This document shows positions 40,794 to 49,160 of a DNA stretch of 64,000 nucleotides, one piece after another (within the stretch, counting starts at the first letter, position 1; every line of letters starts with the position of its first letter). Below the pieces are notes generated by a model. That model was not told where the DNA came from. It saw only the letters and a program-made list of their open reading frames with translations, and ran no database searches. The stretch comes from Pseudoflavitalea sp. G-6-1-2 (GTDB lineage: Bacteria > Bacteroidota > Bacteroidia > Chitinophagales > Chitinophagaceae): NCBI RefSeq assembly GCF_012927185.1, contig NZ_JABBGB010000001.1, forward strand, positions 2,108,001 to 2,172,000, read 5' to 3'. The position numbers were made by a program, and so were the translations under genes.

Positions 40794-42629
40794 TTATTCC
40801 ACAGTTACGCTTTTGGCGAGGTTGCGGGGTTTATCCACGTCCAGGTCTTTGGCGATGCCGATGTAGTAAGCCAGCAACTGCAGCGGAATTACGCTGAGTA
40901 TGGGGGCTAAGATCTCATCGGCTTCCGGAACGGCAATTACATCGTCTGCCATGGCGGTGATGGTGTCGTCTCCTTCTGTTACCACGGCAATCACTTTTCC
41001 TTTTCTTGCCTTGATCTCCTGAATATTGCTCACGATCTTTTCGTGGTAAGAATCCTTTGTTGCAACAAATACAACAGGCAGGGTTTCGTCTACCAGTGCA
41101 ATAGGACCGTGTTTCATTTCTGCAGCAGGATAACCTTCTGCATGTATGTAGGAGATCTCTTTCAGTTTCAGGGCTCCTTCGAGTGCGATAGGGAAATTGT
41201 ACCCACGACCGAGATAGAGGAAGTCCTTCGCATCTTTATACTTCTCTGCAAGCGTCTTCACCTGCTCTGCGGTCTGTAGTGTGGTGCGTACTTTCTCTGG
41301 AATATCGTGCAGTTCGTTCAGCAGGTGAATGAATCGTTTCTGATCGATAGAACCTTTCTCATGCGCCACTTTCAGCGCAATGAGCGTGAGTACTACCAGC
41401 TGTGCAGTGAATGCTTTTGTGCTGGCTACGCCAATCTCAGGGCCTGCGTGCGTATAGGCGCCGGCGTTGGAGATGCGTGCGATGCTCGATCCTACTACGT
41501 TCACCACGCCGAAGATCATAGCGCCTTGCTCTTTTGCTTTTTCGATGGCAACAAGGGTGTCGGCTGTTTCGCCGCTTTGCGATACGGCAATGATCACATC
41601 GCCGGGGCGAACGATCGGGTTGCGGTAGCGGAACTCCGATGCGTATTCCACTTCAACCGGAATGCGGCAGAGCTCTTCGAAAATGTATTCTGCCAGCAAA
41701 CCCGCATGCCAGCTGGTTCCGCAGGCGATGATGATGATGCGGTTTGCATTTTTTATCTGATCGATATTGTTCTGAACACCGGCCATGGTGATGGTTCCGA
41801 GCGATGCATCGAGACGTCCGCGAAGACAGTCGAAGATGGTGTCGGGCTGTTCGAATATCTCTTTCAGCATGAAGTGATCGTAGCCGCCTTTCTCGATAGC
41901 AGCCAGCTCCATATCGAGCTTGGTGATGAAAGGAGTGATCTTTTCGTTGCCGAGGTTTTTGAGGATCAGTTCATCCGGACGGATGATGGCCAGCTCATAA
42001 TCGTTCACATACACCACTTCTTTGGTGTACTCGATAATGGGCGAAGCATCGGAAGCGAGAAAATGTTCTCCTTTGCCGATACCGATCACCAGTGGACTTC
42101 CCTTGCGGGCTGCGATGAGTGTATCCGGATTATCTTCATCGATCAGCACAATCACATAAGCACCCACTACGCGTTTCAGTGCAATGCGCACTGCTTCTTC
42201 GAGTGTGCAGTGATTGTTCTGCTGGATGTCTTCAATGAATTTCAGCAATACTTCGGTATCCGTATCGCTGGTGAACTGGTAGCCTTTTTTCATCAGTTCA
42301 TTTTTCAGCTGGCTGTAGTTCTCGATGATGCCGTTGTGGATCATCGCCAGTTTGCCGTTGGATGAACTGTGAGGGTGAGCATTACGGTCGCAGGGTTCAC
42401 CATGGGTGGCCCAGCGGGTATGCCCGATACCGATATTTGCGTGGAGATCTTTGCCCATCAGGCTGTCTTCCAACTCGGCTACTTTTCCTTTCTTCTTATA
42501 AACTTTCAGGCCGGAATTAAGCAAGGCCACGCCGGAGCTATCGTATCCACGATATTCCAGACGTTTGAGACCTTTCAAGATAACAGGGTAAGCTTCTTTT
42601 GGGCCAACATAAGCAACAATGCCGCACAT
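40794..42629 (-). CDS. glmS: Glutamine--fructose-6-phosphate aminotransferase
   Basis: This 611-residue enzyme makes glucosamine-6-phosphate from fructose-6-phosphate and glutamine, the first step towards UDP-GlcNAc. The catalytic C2 in MCGIVAYVG is exposed after Met removal. The glutaminase domain (2-240) has GHTRWATHG. The two SIS isomerase domains follow (about 285-600) with IIACGTSWHAG and AVSQSGETADT. It ends DKPRNLAKSVTVE, the universal GlmS C-terminus. It precedes the DUF4954 gene. No glmS ribozyme is seen upstream, as expected outside Firmicutes. Confidence 0.98.
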   Translation of the reverse strand: MCGIVAYVGPKEAYPVILKGLKRLEYRGYDSSGVALLNSGLKVYKKKGKVAELEDSLMGKDLHANIGIGHTRWATHGEPCDRNAHPHSSSNGKLAMIHNGIIENYSQLKNELMKKGYQFTSDTDTEVLLKFIEDIQQNNHCTLEEAVRIALKRVVGAYVIVLIDEDNPDTLIAARKGSPLVIGIGKGEHFLASDASPIIEYTKEVVYVNDYELAIIRPDELILKNLGNEKITPFITKLDMELAAIEKGGYDHFMLKEIFEQPDTIFDCLRGRLDASLGTITMAGVQNNIDQIKNANRIIIIACGTSWHAGLLAEYIFEELCRIPVEVEYASEFRYRNPIVRPGDVIIAVSQSGETADTLVAIEKAKEQGAMIFGVVNVVGSSIARISNAGAYTHAGPEIGVASTKAFTAQLVVLTLIALKVAHEKGSIDQKRFIHLLNELHDIPEKVRTTLQTAEQVKTLAEKYKDAKDFLYLGRGYNFPIALEGALKLKEISYIHAEGYPAAEMKHGPIALVDETLPVVFVATKDSYHEKIVSNIQEIKARKGKVIAVVTEGDDTITAMADDVIAVPEADEILAPILSVIPLQLLAYYIGIAKDLDVDKPRNLAKSVTVE

Positions 42630-42810
42630 TTTTTACTGAATTTATTGGTTATTGGTTGTGAGACGACATAAATGCAAAAAGGCCATAGCGCGATTTTTTC
42701 CTTCGCCTGATGCTGCGAAGAAAAAAATCCCGTTACGACCTTTTCGGTATTTTCTTAGAACAAACGATTGCGCAATTTATCGAAAAATCATGCCGGAACC
42801 TCCGATGCGG

Positions 42811-45183
42811 CTATTTTTTAAGATTGGTTTCAAATAGCTTGAAAATACGCTTGTATTCGTCGGTCCAGCTGCTGGGCTCCACAAAGCCGTGGTCTTCCAC
42901 GGGGTAGGAGGCCAGTTCCCAGTTGTCTTTGCCCAGTTCGATCAGCTTTTGGGTAACACGTATGATGTCCTGGTAATGCACATTCACGTCTACCATGCCA
43001 TGGCACATGAGCAGATTGCCTTTGAATCCGTTCACGAAATTGATCGGTGAACTGCGATAGTAGGCGATGCTGTCCGTGAATGGCTCGTTGAGAATATTGG
43101 AGGTATAGCCGTGATTGTAGTGTGCCCAGTCGGTCACCGAGCGAAGCGCGGCTCCGCTGTTGAAAACGCCGGGTTGGGTGAAAAGGGCCATCAGTGTGAT
43201 GAAACCTCCGTAAGATCCGCCATAGATGCCGATATTTCCGGCATTCACGCCCAGCTTATCCACCAGATATCTGGCGCCATCCACCTGATCGGAAAGGTCT
43301 TTTCCGCCCATGTAGCGATAGATGCCGGTGCGCCAGTCGCGGCCATAACCAGCGCTGCCTCGGTAGTCGATATCGAGTACGGTATACCCGTTATCGGCCA
43401 GCAAATTGTGGAACATATATTCGCGGAAGTAGCTGCTCCACCATTTGTGCACGTTCTGCAGGTATCCTGCCCCGTGTACAAAAATTACGGCTGGCTTGCT
43501 GGGATGCGCATTTGCCGGGCGGTACAATCTCGCGTACACATTGGCGCCATCGCGGGCTGCGAATGTGATCAGTTCGGGTTCTCTCCATTTGTAGGATGCA
43601 AATTCCGGCGACTGTGCCAGTTTGGTCACCTGCTTCGGCTGTGCGCCGGCTTTGTTCTCCTGCACGTACAGTTCCCATGGTTTGTTGCTGTAGCTGTAGA
43701 GAAAGGCGAGCCATTTTTCATCGGGTGAAAGGCTTACCTGATTGGAGCCGGTCATGCTGGTGAGCTGCTCTGCTTTTCCGCCGGCAACGGGCAGTTTGTA
43801 GAAGTGCTGCTCTCCGGGGTGCACCTGATTGGTGGTGATGTAGAAATGTTTTTTATCGCGTGAGAGTTGTACGTCGAGTACTTCGTAGTTGCCGCTGGTG
43901 AGGGCTTTCTTGTCTTTGCTCTGGATGTTGAGCGTGTAAAGATGGCTGTAGCCGGTGGCTTCGGATTGGAACCAGATGGTGCTGGCATTGATCCAGCCGA
44001 TGCTGCGGCCGTTTATGCCGGGACCTGCAATCCATGCTTCGTCGCGCTGACGATCGAGCGGAGAGAGTTTGCCGGTTGATCCATCGAGCAGTACCAGCCA
44101 GCGGTCTTTATTGTCCTGTGAACGGAGCTCAACCACTGCGTATGCGCCGTTGGGACTCCAGCTGAGACCTCCGATGCTCACTGCACGTGCAGCAGGGGTT
44201 TTAGTTTTTTGCGCCAGTGCTGCAGGATAATCTTTCAGATAGTCGGGCAGGTCTTTGATTCCGGCCAGGCTGTCTGTTTTGATGGCATACGCGGTATCGC
44301 GCTGACTGTCGAAAAGATACAGCTCGGTGGTACCGAAGTTGGATCCAACCTTTGTTCTTCCGGGAATATCTTCTGTGAATCCGCTTTCTGTGATGTAGTT
44401 GGGGACGATGGTGTTCTTTCCCGGCGTGGTTTTGAATAATCTGTATGCGATGAAACGCCCGTCCGGACTGATCTGTAAGCCGGTAGCCATTTTGTCGGCT
44501 GTGTACAATGCTCGAAGCGTTTTGATCTTCGGCATCAGTTTGTTCATGGAGTCGGTGGCTTCTCTTTCTTCTTTTCTGCTTTGCAGTACCGTTGAGTTGG
44601 CGATGGATTCCGCGAACAGCCAGTTTTGCTGCGTGCCTTTGTCTGCATTTTTTGCTTCAGGTAATGGTGCATTGCCCGATACAAAATTGGTGAGCTGTGT
44701 AATGGTGCCGCCGTAAATCTGCCATGAAAACAAGTTGTTGCCTCGCTGAAATACAATGCGCGTTTCATCGAATCCGAATGCCGGTGACATTTCCTGCTCC
44801 ACGGTTTCAGTAACGCGTCTGGTAAGGCCTTTCAGGTCGGTAAAATAAATATCGCCATTCATCGCATACACGTATGCGGTATATTTTGAATTGTATCGCA
44901 CATTGTCTTCCAAAGGAAGGTTTTGCCGGGTCTCCCAGTCAACCTTGTACGGTTTGAGATCAGCCGGATGGATGCTGTACAGCGAGTCGCTGGCCGCATT
45001 AACGGGGTTCCAGCTGAACTGCAAAGATCTGCTGTCGGCGCTCCAGGACAGATTGGAAGGTGAGCTGCCGATCCATTTGGGATCGCGCATGATCTTGTCT
45101 ACCGTCAGCGGGGATAAGGGTGTTTGTGCATTGGCCGATGCCGCAATGAGCAACAGCGCAAAGCCATAAGCAAGCTGTTTCAT
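42811..45183 (-). CDS. S9 family (DPP4-like) serine peptidase
   Basis: This 790-residue exported enzyme has a signal peptide (1-19) and an N-terminal beta-propeller (about 60-520). The C-terminal alpha/beta-hydrolase (about 540-788) has the S9 nucleophile motif GIYGGSYGGF. The aspartate is in HGMVDVNVHYQD and the histidine in PVEDHGFVEP. The propeller has repeats such as SWSADSRSLQFSW and SPDEKWLAFLYS. It is a periplasmic oligopeptidase of the prolyl-oligopeptidase/dipeptidyl-peptidase IV group. It is the second gene after mgtE, with 19 bases between. Confidence 0.93.
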   Translation of the reverse strand: MKQLAYGFALLLIAASANAQTPLSPLTVDKIMRDPKWIGSSPSNLSWSADSRSLQFSWNPVNAASDSLYSIHPADLKPYKVDWETRQNLPLEDNVRYNSKYTAYVYAMNGDIYFTDLKGLTRRVTETVEQEMSPAFGFDETRIVFQRGNNLFSWQIYGGTITQLTNFVSGNAPLPEAKNADKGTQQNWLFAESIANSTVLQSRKEEREATDSMNKLMPKIKTLRALYTADKMATGLQISPDGRFIAYRLFKTTPGKNTIVPNYITESGFTEDIPGRTKVGSNFGTTELYLFDSQRDTAYAIKTDSLAGIKDLPDYLKDYPAALAQKTKTPAARAVSIGGLSWSPNGAYAVVELRSQDNKDRWLVLLDGSTGKLSPLDRQRDEAWIAGPGINGRSIGWINASTIWFQSEATGYSHLYTLNIQSKDKKALTSGNYEVLDVQLSRDKKHFYITTNQVHPGEQHFYKLPVAGGKAEQLTSMTGSNQVSLSPDEKWLAFLYSYSNKPWELYVQENKAGAQPKQVTKLAQSPEFASYKWREPELITFAARDGANVYARLYRPANAHPSKPAVIFVHGAGYLQNVHKWWSSYFREYMFHNLLADNGYTVLDIDYRGSAGYGRDWRTGIYRYMGGKDLSDQVDGARYLVDKLGVNAGNIGIYGGSYGGFITLMALFTQPGVFNSGAALRSVTDWAHYNHGYTSNILNEPFTDSIAYYRSSPINFVNGFKGNLLMCHGMVDVNVHYQDIIRVTQKLIELGKDNWELASYPVEDHGFVEPSSWTDEYKRIFKLFETNLKK

Positions 45184-45202
45184 GAAATGTTATTGGTTTT
45201 AG

Positions 45203-46591
45203 CTACAACAAAATACCACTCAAAATCATATACGCCACGGAAAAATATATGAGCAGTCCGGTTACATCCACCAGTGTAGCCACAAAAGGAGCAGAGGAAG
45301 TGGCAGGGTCTGCGCCCAGTTTTTTGAGGAAGATGGGAAGCATGGAGCCGGAGATGGTTCCCCAGAGCACCACGCCAATGAGCGAGAGGCCCACGGTAAA
45401 GGCTATTTCGGTGCCATGTTCGCCATAGGTGTGGAATACAGAATTCCAGAACAGTACACGGGTAAAGCCGATAATGCCCAGCACGGTGCCCAGCATCAGA
45501 CCCGAAATGATCTCGCGTTTAAGTACTCTCCACCATTCGGCGATAGTGATCTCACCCATGGCCATTGCCTGGATGATGAGGGTGGATGCCTGCGATCCGC
45601 TATTGCCTCCGCTCGATATGATGAGCGGTACAAAAAGAGCCAGTACAACGGCCTTGGCGATCTCATCTTCAAAATATTTCATCACGGTGGCGGTGAGCAT
45701 TTCTCCGAGAAAGAGTACTACCAGCCATACTACGCGTTTCTTGAAAAGCCGGCCCAGCGGCATTTCGAGATAGGGCTCGTCGAGGGCTTCGGTACCACCG
45801 ATCTTCTGAATGTCTTCGCTGAATTCTTCGTTGGCCACCCAGAGCACGTCGTCGATGGTTACGATGCCGAGCAGGATATTGGCATCGTCCACCACGGGCA
45901 GGGCCACGCGGTTATTCATTCTGAACACCTGATTGGCTTCTTCCTGATCGTCGTTCACATTGAGCGTGATGTAGCGGTAATCGATGATATCGCCAACACG
46001 GCGGTCGGGACTGGCGAGAATTATTTCACGGATACGAACGTCGTCTACGAACTCTCCTTTTTCGTCTACAACGTAGATCACATCGATGGTTTCCATTTCC
46101 TTGCCTTCTTCGCGGATGAGATCGAGCACATCCTGAACGGTATCTTCCACATCAACGGAAATATAATCGGGCGTCATCAGACGGCCTACGCTTCCTTCGG
46201 GATAACCGAGCAGCGAGAGGGTGATCTGCCGTTCTTCGGGATTGAGCATTTTCACCAGCTCTTTCACCACTTTGCCGGGAAGTTCTTCGAGAAAGGAGGT
46301 ACGGTCATCCGCCGGGAGTTCGTTGAGCAGCTCCGCTGTTTTGAATGGAGGCAGTTCGCGTATGATGGTTTTCTGATCTGTAAGATCGAGTATCTTAAAT
46401 GCACTGGCAGCCCGGTGAATACTCATATTGCCAATAATCTGGCTGGCGTATTCGGGCAGTTCGCCGATCAGTTCGGCAACGTCGCTGATGTTCTGGTGAT
46501 TCAGCAGTTCGCGTACCTGCAGTACATCGTCTTGCCGGGCCAGTTCAAGGAATTGTTCCCTTAGGGCATCAAGTTCAAGCTCCGTACTCAT
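45203..46591 (-). CDS. mgtE: Magnesium transporter MgtE
   Basis: This 462-residue magnesium channel has an N-terminal MgtE helical domain (about 20-135) and two CBS domains (about 140-265) that sense cytoplasmic magnesium. Five transmembrane helices follow (about 290-462). The pore region shows GNSGSQASTLIIQAMA, the conserved MgtE selectivity-filter neighbourhood. No other member of the SLC41 branch is needed to explain it. It is divergent from the SET-domain gene and directly upstream of the S9 peptidase. A -7 element abuts the start. Confidence 0.96.
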   Translation of the reverse strand: MSTELELDALREQFLELARQDDVLQVRELLNHQNISDVAELIGELPEYASQIIGNMSIHRAASAFKILDLTDQKTIIRELPPFKTAELLNELPADDRTSFLEELPGKVVKELVKMLNPEERQITLSLLGYPEGSVGRLMTPDYISVDVEDTVQDVLDLIREEGKEMETIDVIYVVDEKGEFVDDVRIREIILASPDRRVGDIIDYRYITLNVNDDQEEANQVFRMNNRVALPVVDDANILLGIVTIDDVLWVANEEFSEDIQKIGGTEALDEPYLEMPLGRLFKKRVVWLVVLFLGEMLTATVMKYFEDEIAKAVVLALFVPLIISSGGNSGSQASTLIIQAMAMGEITIAEWWRVLKREIISGLMLGTVLGIIGFTRVLFWNSVFHTYGEHGTEIAFTVGLSLIGVVLWGTISGSMLPIFLKKLGADPATSSAPFVATLVDVTGLLIYFSVAYMILSGILL

Positions 46592-46596
46592 GGCCC

Positions 46597-46604
46597 CAAA
46601 ATTA
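46597..46604 (-). promoter_or_regulatory. -7 element abutting the mgtE start
   Basis: The minus strand reads TAATTTTG, matching TANNTTTG, and ends 5 bases before the mgtE ATG. It implies a leader of only one or two bases if used. Confidence 0.4.
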
Positions 46605-46649
46605 GGGAATAGTGGATGTGTATGCGCATTTAAATGTAATTTCGGGGCG

Positions 46650-47027
46650 ATGATATTACCATGCCTTTATATAGCGCAAACCGGAGAAATGGGGCGCGGC
46701 GTATTCACTTCCGAACCTATTGCAAAACACGAGGTAGTTGAAATTGCACCCGTACTGGTGATGAATGCAAGCGACAGAGAACATCTCGAAAGAACCCGCC
46801 TGCACGATTATATTTTCGAGTGGGGCGAATTCGATGTGTGCATGGCATTGGGATACATACCTATTTACAATCACAGTTATTCTTCCAACTGCGATTACCA
46901 TATGGATTACGACGATGATACCATCACCATCATCACCATGCGCGATATTGAAGCAGGAGAAGAGCTGTTCATCAATTACAATGGCGCCTGGGACGATGAT
47001 AAACCCATCTGGTTCGATGCGAAGTAA
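46650..47027 (+). CDS. SET-domain protein
   Basis: This 125-residue protein consists of a single SET domain, the lysine methyltransferase fold best known from eukaryotic histone modifiers. Seen motifs: AQTGEMGRGVFTSEPI (SET-N, GxG), NHSYSSNCDYHMD (the NHSxxxN SAM-binding motif) and IEAGEELFINYNG (the catalytic tyrosine segment). ATG 46650 gives the compact form; the frame extends 20 codons upstream across a cysteine-rich, unlikely segment. It stands alone, divergent from mgtE. A short SET protein of this type in Bacteroidota may methylate a ribosomal or other protein. The target is unknown. Confidence 0.85.
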   Translation: MILPCLYIAQTGEMGRGVFTSEPIAKHEVVEIAPVLVMNASDREHLERTRLHDYIFEWGEFDVCMALGYIPIYNHSYSSNCDYHMDYDDDTITIITMRDIEAGEELFINYNGAWDDDKPIWFDAK

Positions 47028-47033
47028 CCTGCA

Positions 47034-48485
47034 TCACTTCTTCCCAAACTGATATTTCAATCCGAAAATAATTCCATAGCTGTTCAGCTGAATGTCCCCA
47101 TTGCCGATTCCTTTTACAGGAATCTTCAGATAGGGTTCTGCCTGAAAGAATAATTTCTTGCCGATCTGCCATTCCTTTCCGGCGGAGAGATTGAGCACAG
47201 AGAAAAGATAATTGGAATTGGAATCTGTGTTCCAGTTCTTGCTGGCGCGATATCCGTTGTACAGATAGTAGTAATCGTAGTTCTCACTGGTCATGAGATA
47301 GCTGGAGATGCCTGCGCTCACAAACGCCCGACTGTTGGGCTTTACAGAAAAATCGTAACGCAGATTGATTGGAATATCCCACATGGCGCAGTTGCCTTCG
47401 ATGGCTTCGATATTGTAGTAGACCATCGCACCCTTTGGCGTGAAATCTTTTGGCCGGGCTTTGTAGTATTTTTTAGTGAAACTGATGCCGGTGCTGATGC
47501 TCCATCTTTCCGCAAAATAGTAGTTGGCCTGTACGCCTGCCATCAGTCCGAATTTACCCATGGAACTGAACTTTACATTGCTGATATCGGGCCCTACAAA
47601 AAGTGTAACGCTGAACGATTTTTTTCTTCCGGACGGAGTAGTGTTCAGGGGCTTTTTGTTGGCTGTTGTTCGGGTGGCTGGTTGTTCGGGAGTTGGGTGA
47701 GGGATTGCATTCGAATCAGTTGCCTGCAACTGCTGGTTGGGTAAAATGTTTTGTAAGGATGTGTCTGACTCACTGATTTCCTGTTGCGCAGACTGAGGCT
47801 GGGTAAGCGTTTGCTTTGATTGATTACCTGCCTGTTGTTCTGCTTCTTTCGCAGACACATCAGCTGATTTATCCAGGATAACCGTAGTAGGAATTTGCAG
47901 CAAATTATTTTCTGATGATTTGCTTCTTCCCGAAATCAGGTTGCTGCGCTTGTTTGAAAGATGCATTTTGTCTGCGACCTGCTTCTCTGTAATTCTTCTT
48001 CCGGTTATTCTTTCTTCGTTGTTTGCTGATTGATCATTGTTTGACTTGAAGCGGTCATTCACCATTTGTTTTTGTGCAACATTCTCCGGCCCGGAACCAG
48101 CAGCGCTTTTTTTGTTATCGTCCTTCTTCACTTCGGATGAGTTGCTCGTATGCTCATCTTCTGCAATCAGCTGCTGCCTCATTCCTGCGGCGGTATCCTT
48201 CTGTGTGCTCTGATGTGCCTGCCTGTTTGCAGGCAGCGTGGTTTTTGCTATAGGTTCTGAATTGTCAGATGTAGTTTGTTTGTTGATGATGAACCAGCCA
48301 CCGCCGAGCAGCAGCATGCCTGCGAGCAGCCACCAGAAGAAGAATCCTCTGCGACGCTTGCGCGGCAGTTCTTCGTCCAGCCGTTGCTGCACGGCCTCCC
48401 AACCCGATGTGCCAACCTCCACATCGTACTGGTCGGCGGCTTCGCGGCTCAGTCGGTCCAGTTCATTATCATTGAGGAGAGGCAT
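47034..48485 (-). CDS. Inner-membrane anchored beta-barrel fusion coupled to an ECF sigma factor
   Basis: This 483-residue protein has three parts. Residues 1-46 are charged and cytoplasmic (NDNELDRLSREAADQYDVEV, GWEAVQQRLDEELP). A transmembrane helix spans 47-67. A long polar linker (about 68-287) rich in Gln, Ser, Asn and Lys leads to a C-terminal beta-barrel-like domain (about 288-483), ending GIIFGLKYQFGKK. The start overlaps the sigma-factor gene by 17 bases, so translation is coupled. The N-terminus probably binds the sigma factor as an anti-sigma, and the barrel may sit in or touch the outer membrane. No catalytic motif is seen. Confidence 0.78.
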   Translation of the reverse strand: MPLLNDNELDRLSREAADQYDVEVGTSGWEAVQQRLDEELPRKRRRGFFFWWLLAGMLLLGGGWFIINKQTTSDNSEPIAKTTLPANRQAHQSTQKDTAAGMRQQLIAEDEHTSNSSEVKKDDNKKSAAGSGPENVAQKQMVNDRFKSNNDQSANNEERITGRRITEKQVADKMHLSNKRSNLISGRSKSSENNLLQIPTTVILDKSADVSAKEAEQQAGNQSKQTLTQPQSAQQEISESDTSLQNILPNQQLQATDSNAIPHPTPEQPATRTTANKKPLNTTPSGRKKSFSVTLFVGPDISNVKFSSMGKFGLMAGVQANYYFAERWSISTGISFTKKYYKARPKDFTPKGAMVYYNIEAIEGNCAMWDIPINLRYDFSVKPNSRAFVSAGISSYLMTSENYDYYYLYNGYRASKNWNTDSNSNYLFSVLNLSAGKEWQIGKKLFFQAEPYLKIPVKGIGNGDIQLNSYGIIFGLKYQFGKK

Positions 48486-49098
48486 ATACGGTAAAGTGGT
48501 TTTTATTCAACAATAGTTTTCTGAGGTTTTCCCTCGCTTTGGAGAGATTGGATTTCGATGCGCCCACTGAAATGCCCAGCTGCTGACCAATCTCTTCGTG
48601 GCTCAATCCTTCAATTACGAAGAGATTGAACACTGTTCGGTATGCCGGCGATAATAGCCGGATAGCTTCGATGATCTCTTTGTAACCGAGTACATCGATG
48701 CCTGTTTCGCTGTTGTCTGGAATAGTTTCAGATTCATGGGTCAATACATGCCCATGTACAGATGCGTGGTTCTTCCGGTAATGATCGATGCAGGTGTTAA
48801 CCAGTATTTTCTTGAACCAGCCTTTCAGGCTCAGCAGCATATCGGGTTGCCGTTGCTGGTCGAACTGGTGGATGTTTTTGAAGAGCTTTACAAATCCTTC
48901 GTTCACGATCTCCTCCGACTCATGCTGCTCATTGGTGTACCTGTAGCATATCTTCATAGCAAACCCTCTGAGCAGGTAATAGAGCTCCTTCTGGCTGTTC
49001 CGGTCATTAGCCAAACAGCCAAGGATCAATGTGGAGACCTTTGGGTTATCTGTATGCAAGAATGGTTTGGTTTGCAGTGAACAGGGTTGCCCCTGCAA
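48469..49098 (-). CDS. ECF sigma factor
   Basis: This 209-residue sigma-70 family protein has region 2 at about 38-105 (ICYRYTNEQHESEEIVNEGFVKLFKNI) and region 4 at about 140-195 (LSPAYRTVFNLFVIEGLSHEEIGQQLGISVGASKSNLSKARENL). It belongs to the Bacteroidota ECF types that pair with a membrane-anchored anti-sigma. Its stop codon lies inside the next gene (17-base overlap), and that gene has a membrane helix and barrel domain. The pair forms a candidate envelope-sensing unit. It is preceded by the divergent ORF-free gap to the DUF4403 gene. Confidence 0.92.
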   Translation of the reverse strand: MQGQPCSLQTKPFLHTDNPKVSTLILGCLANDRNSQKELYYLLRGFAMKICYRYTNEQHESEEIVNEGFVKLFKNIHQFDQQRQPDMLLSLKGWFKKILVNTCIDHYRKNHASVHGHVLTHESETIPDNSETGIDVLGYKEIIEAIRLLSPAYRTVFNLFVIEGLSHEEIGQQLGISVGASKSNLSKARENLRKLLLNKNHFTVYASPQ

Positions 49099-49160
49099 AA
49101 GTTACGATTTTTCGTAATCTCATTCTTGATACGGGTAGCCCGTCAGAAAGGTTGCCTTGA

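Noticed and set aside
41307-42365. Open frame of 352 codons opposite glmS
   Set aside because: The glmS gene on the other strand is certain; the antisense product has no family features.
42630-42810. glmS ribozyme upstream of glmS or 3' structure after it
   Set aside because: The glmS leader on the minus strand is only a few tens of bases of AT-rich sequence before other features, and the ribozyme core is not seen.
45416-46564. Open frame of 382 codons opposite mgtE
   Set aside because: It lies within mgtE, with cysteine/histidine-rich content and no domain; it is a shadow frame.
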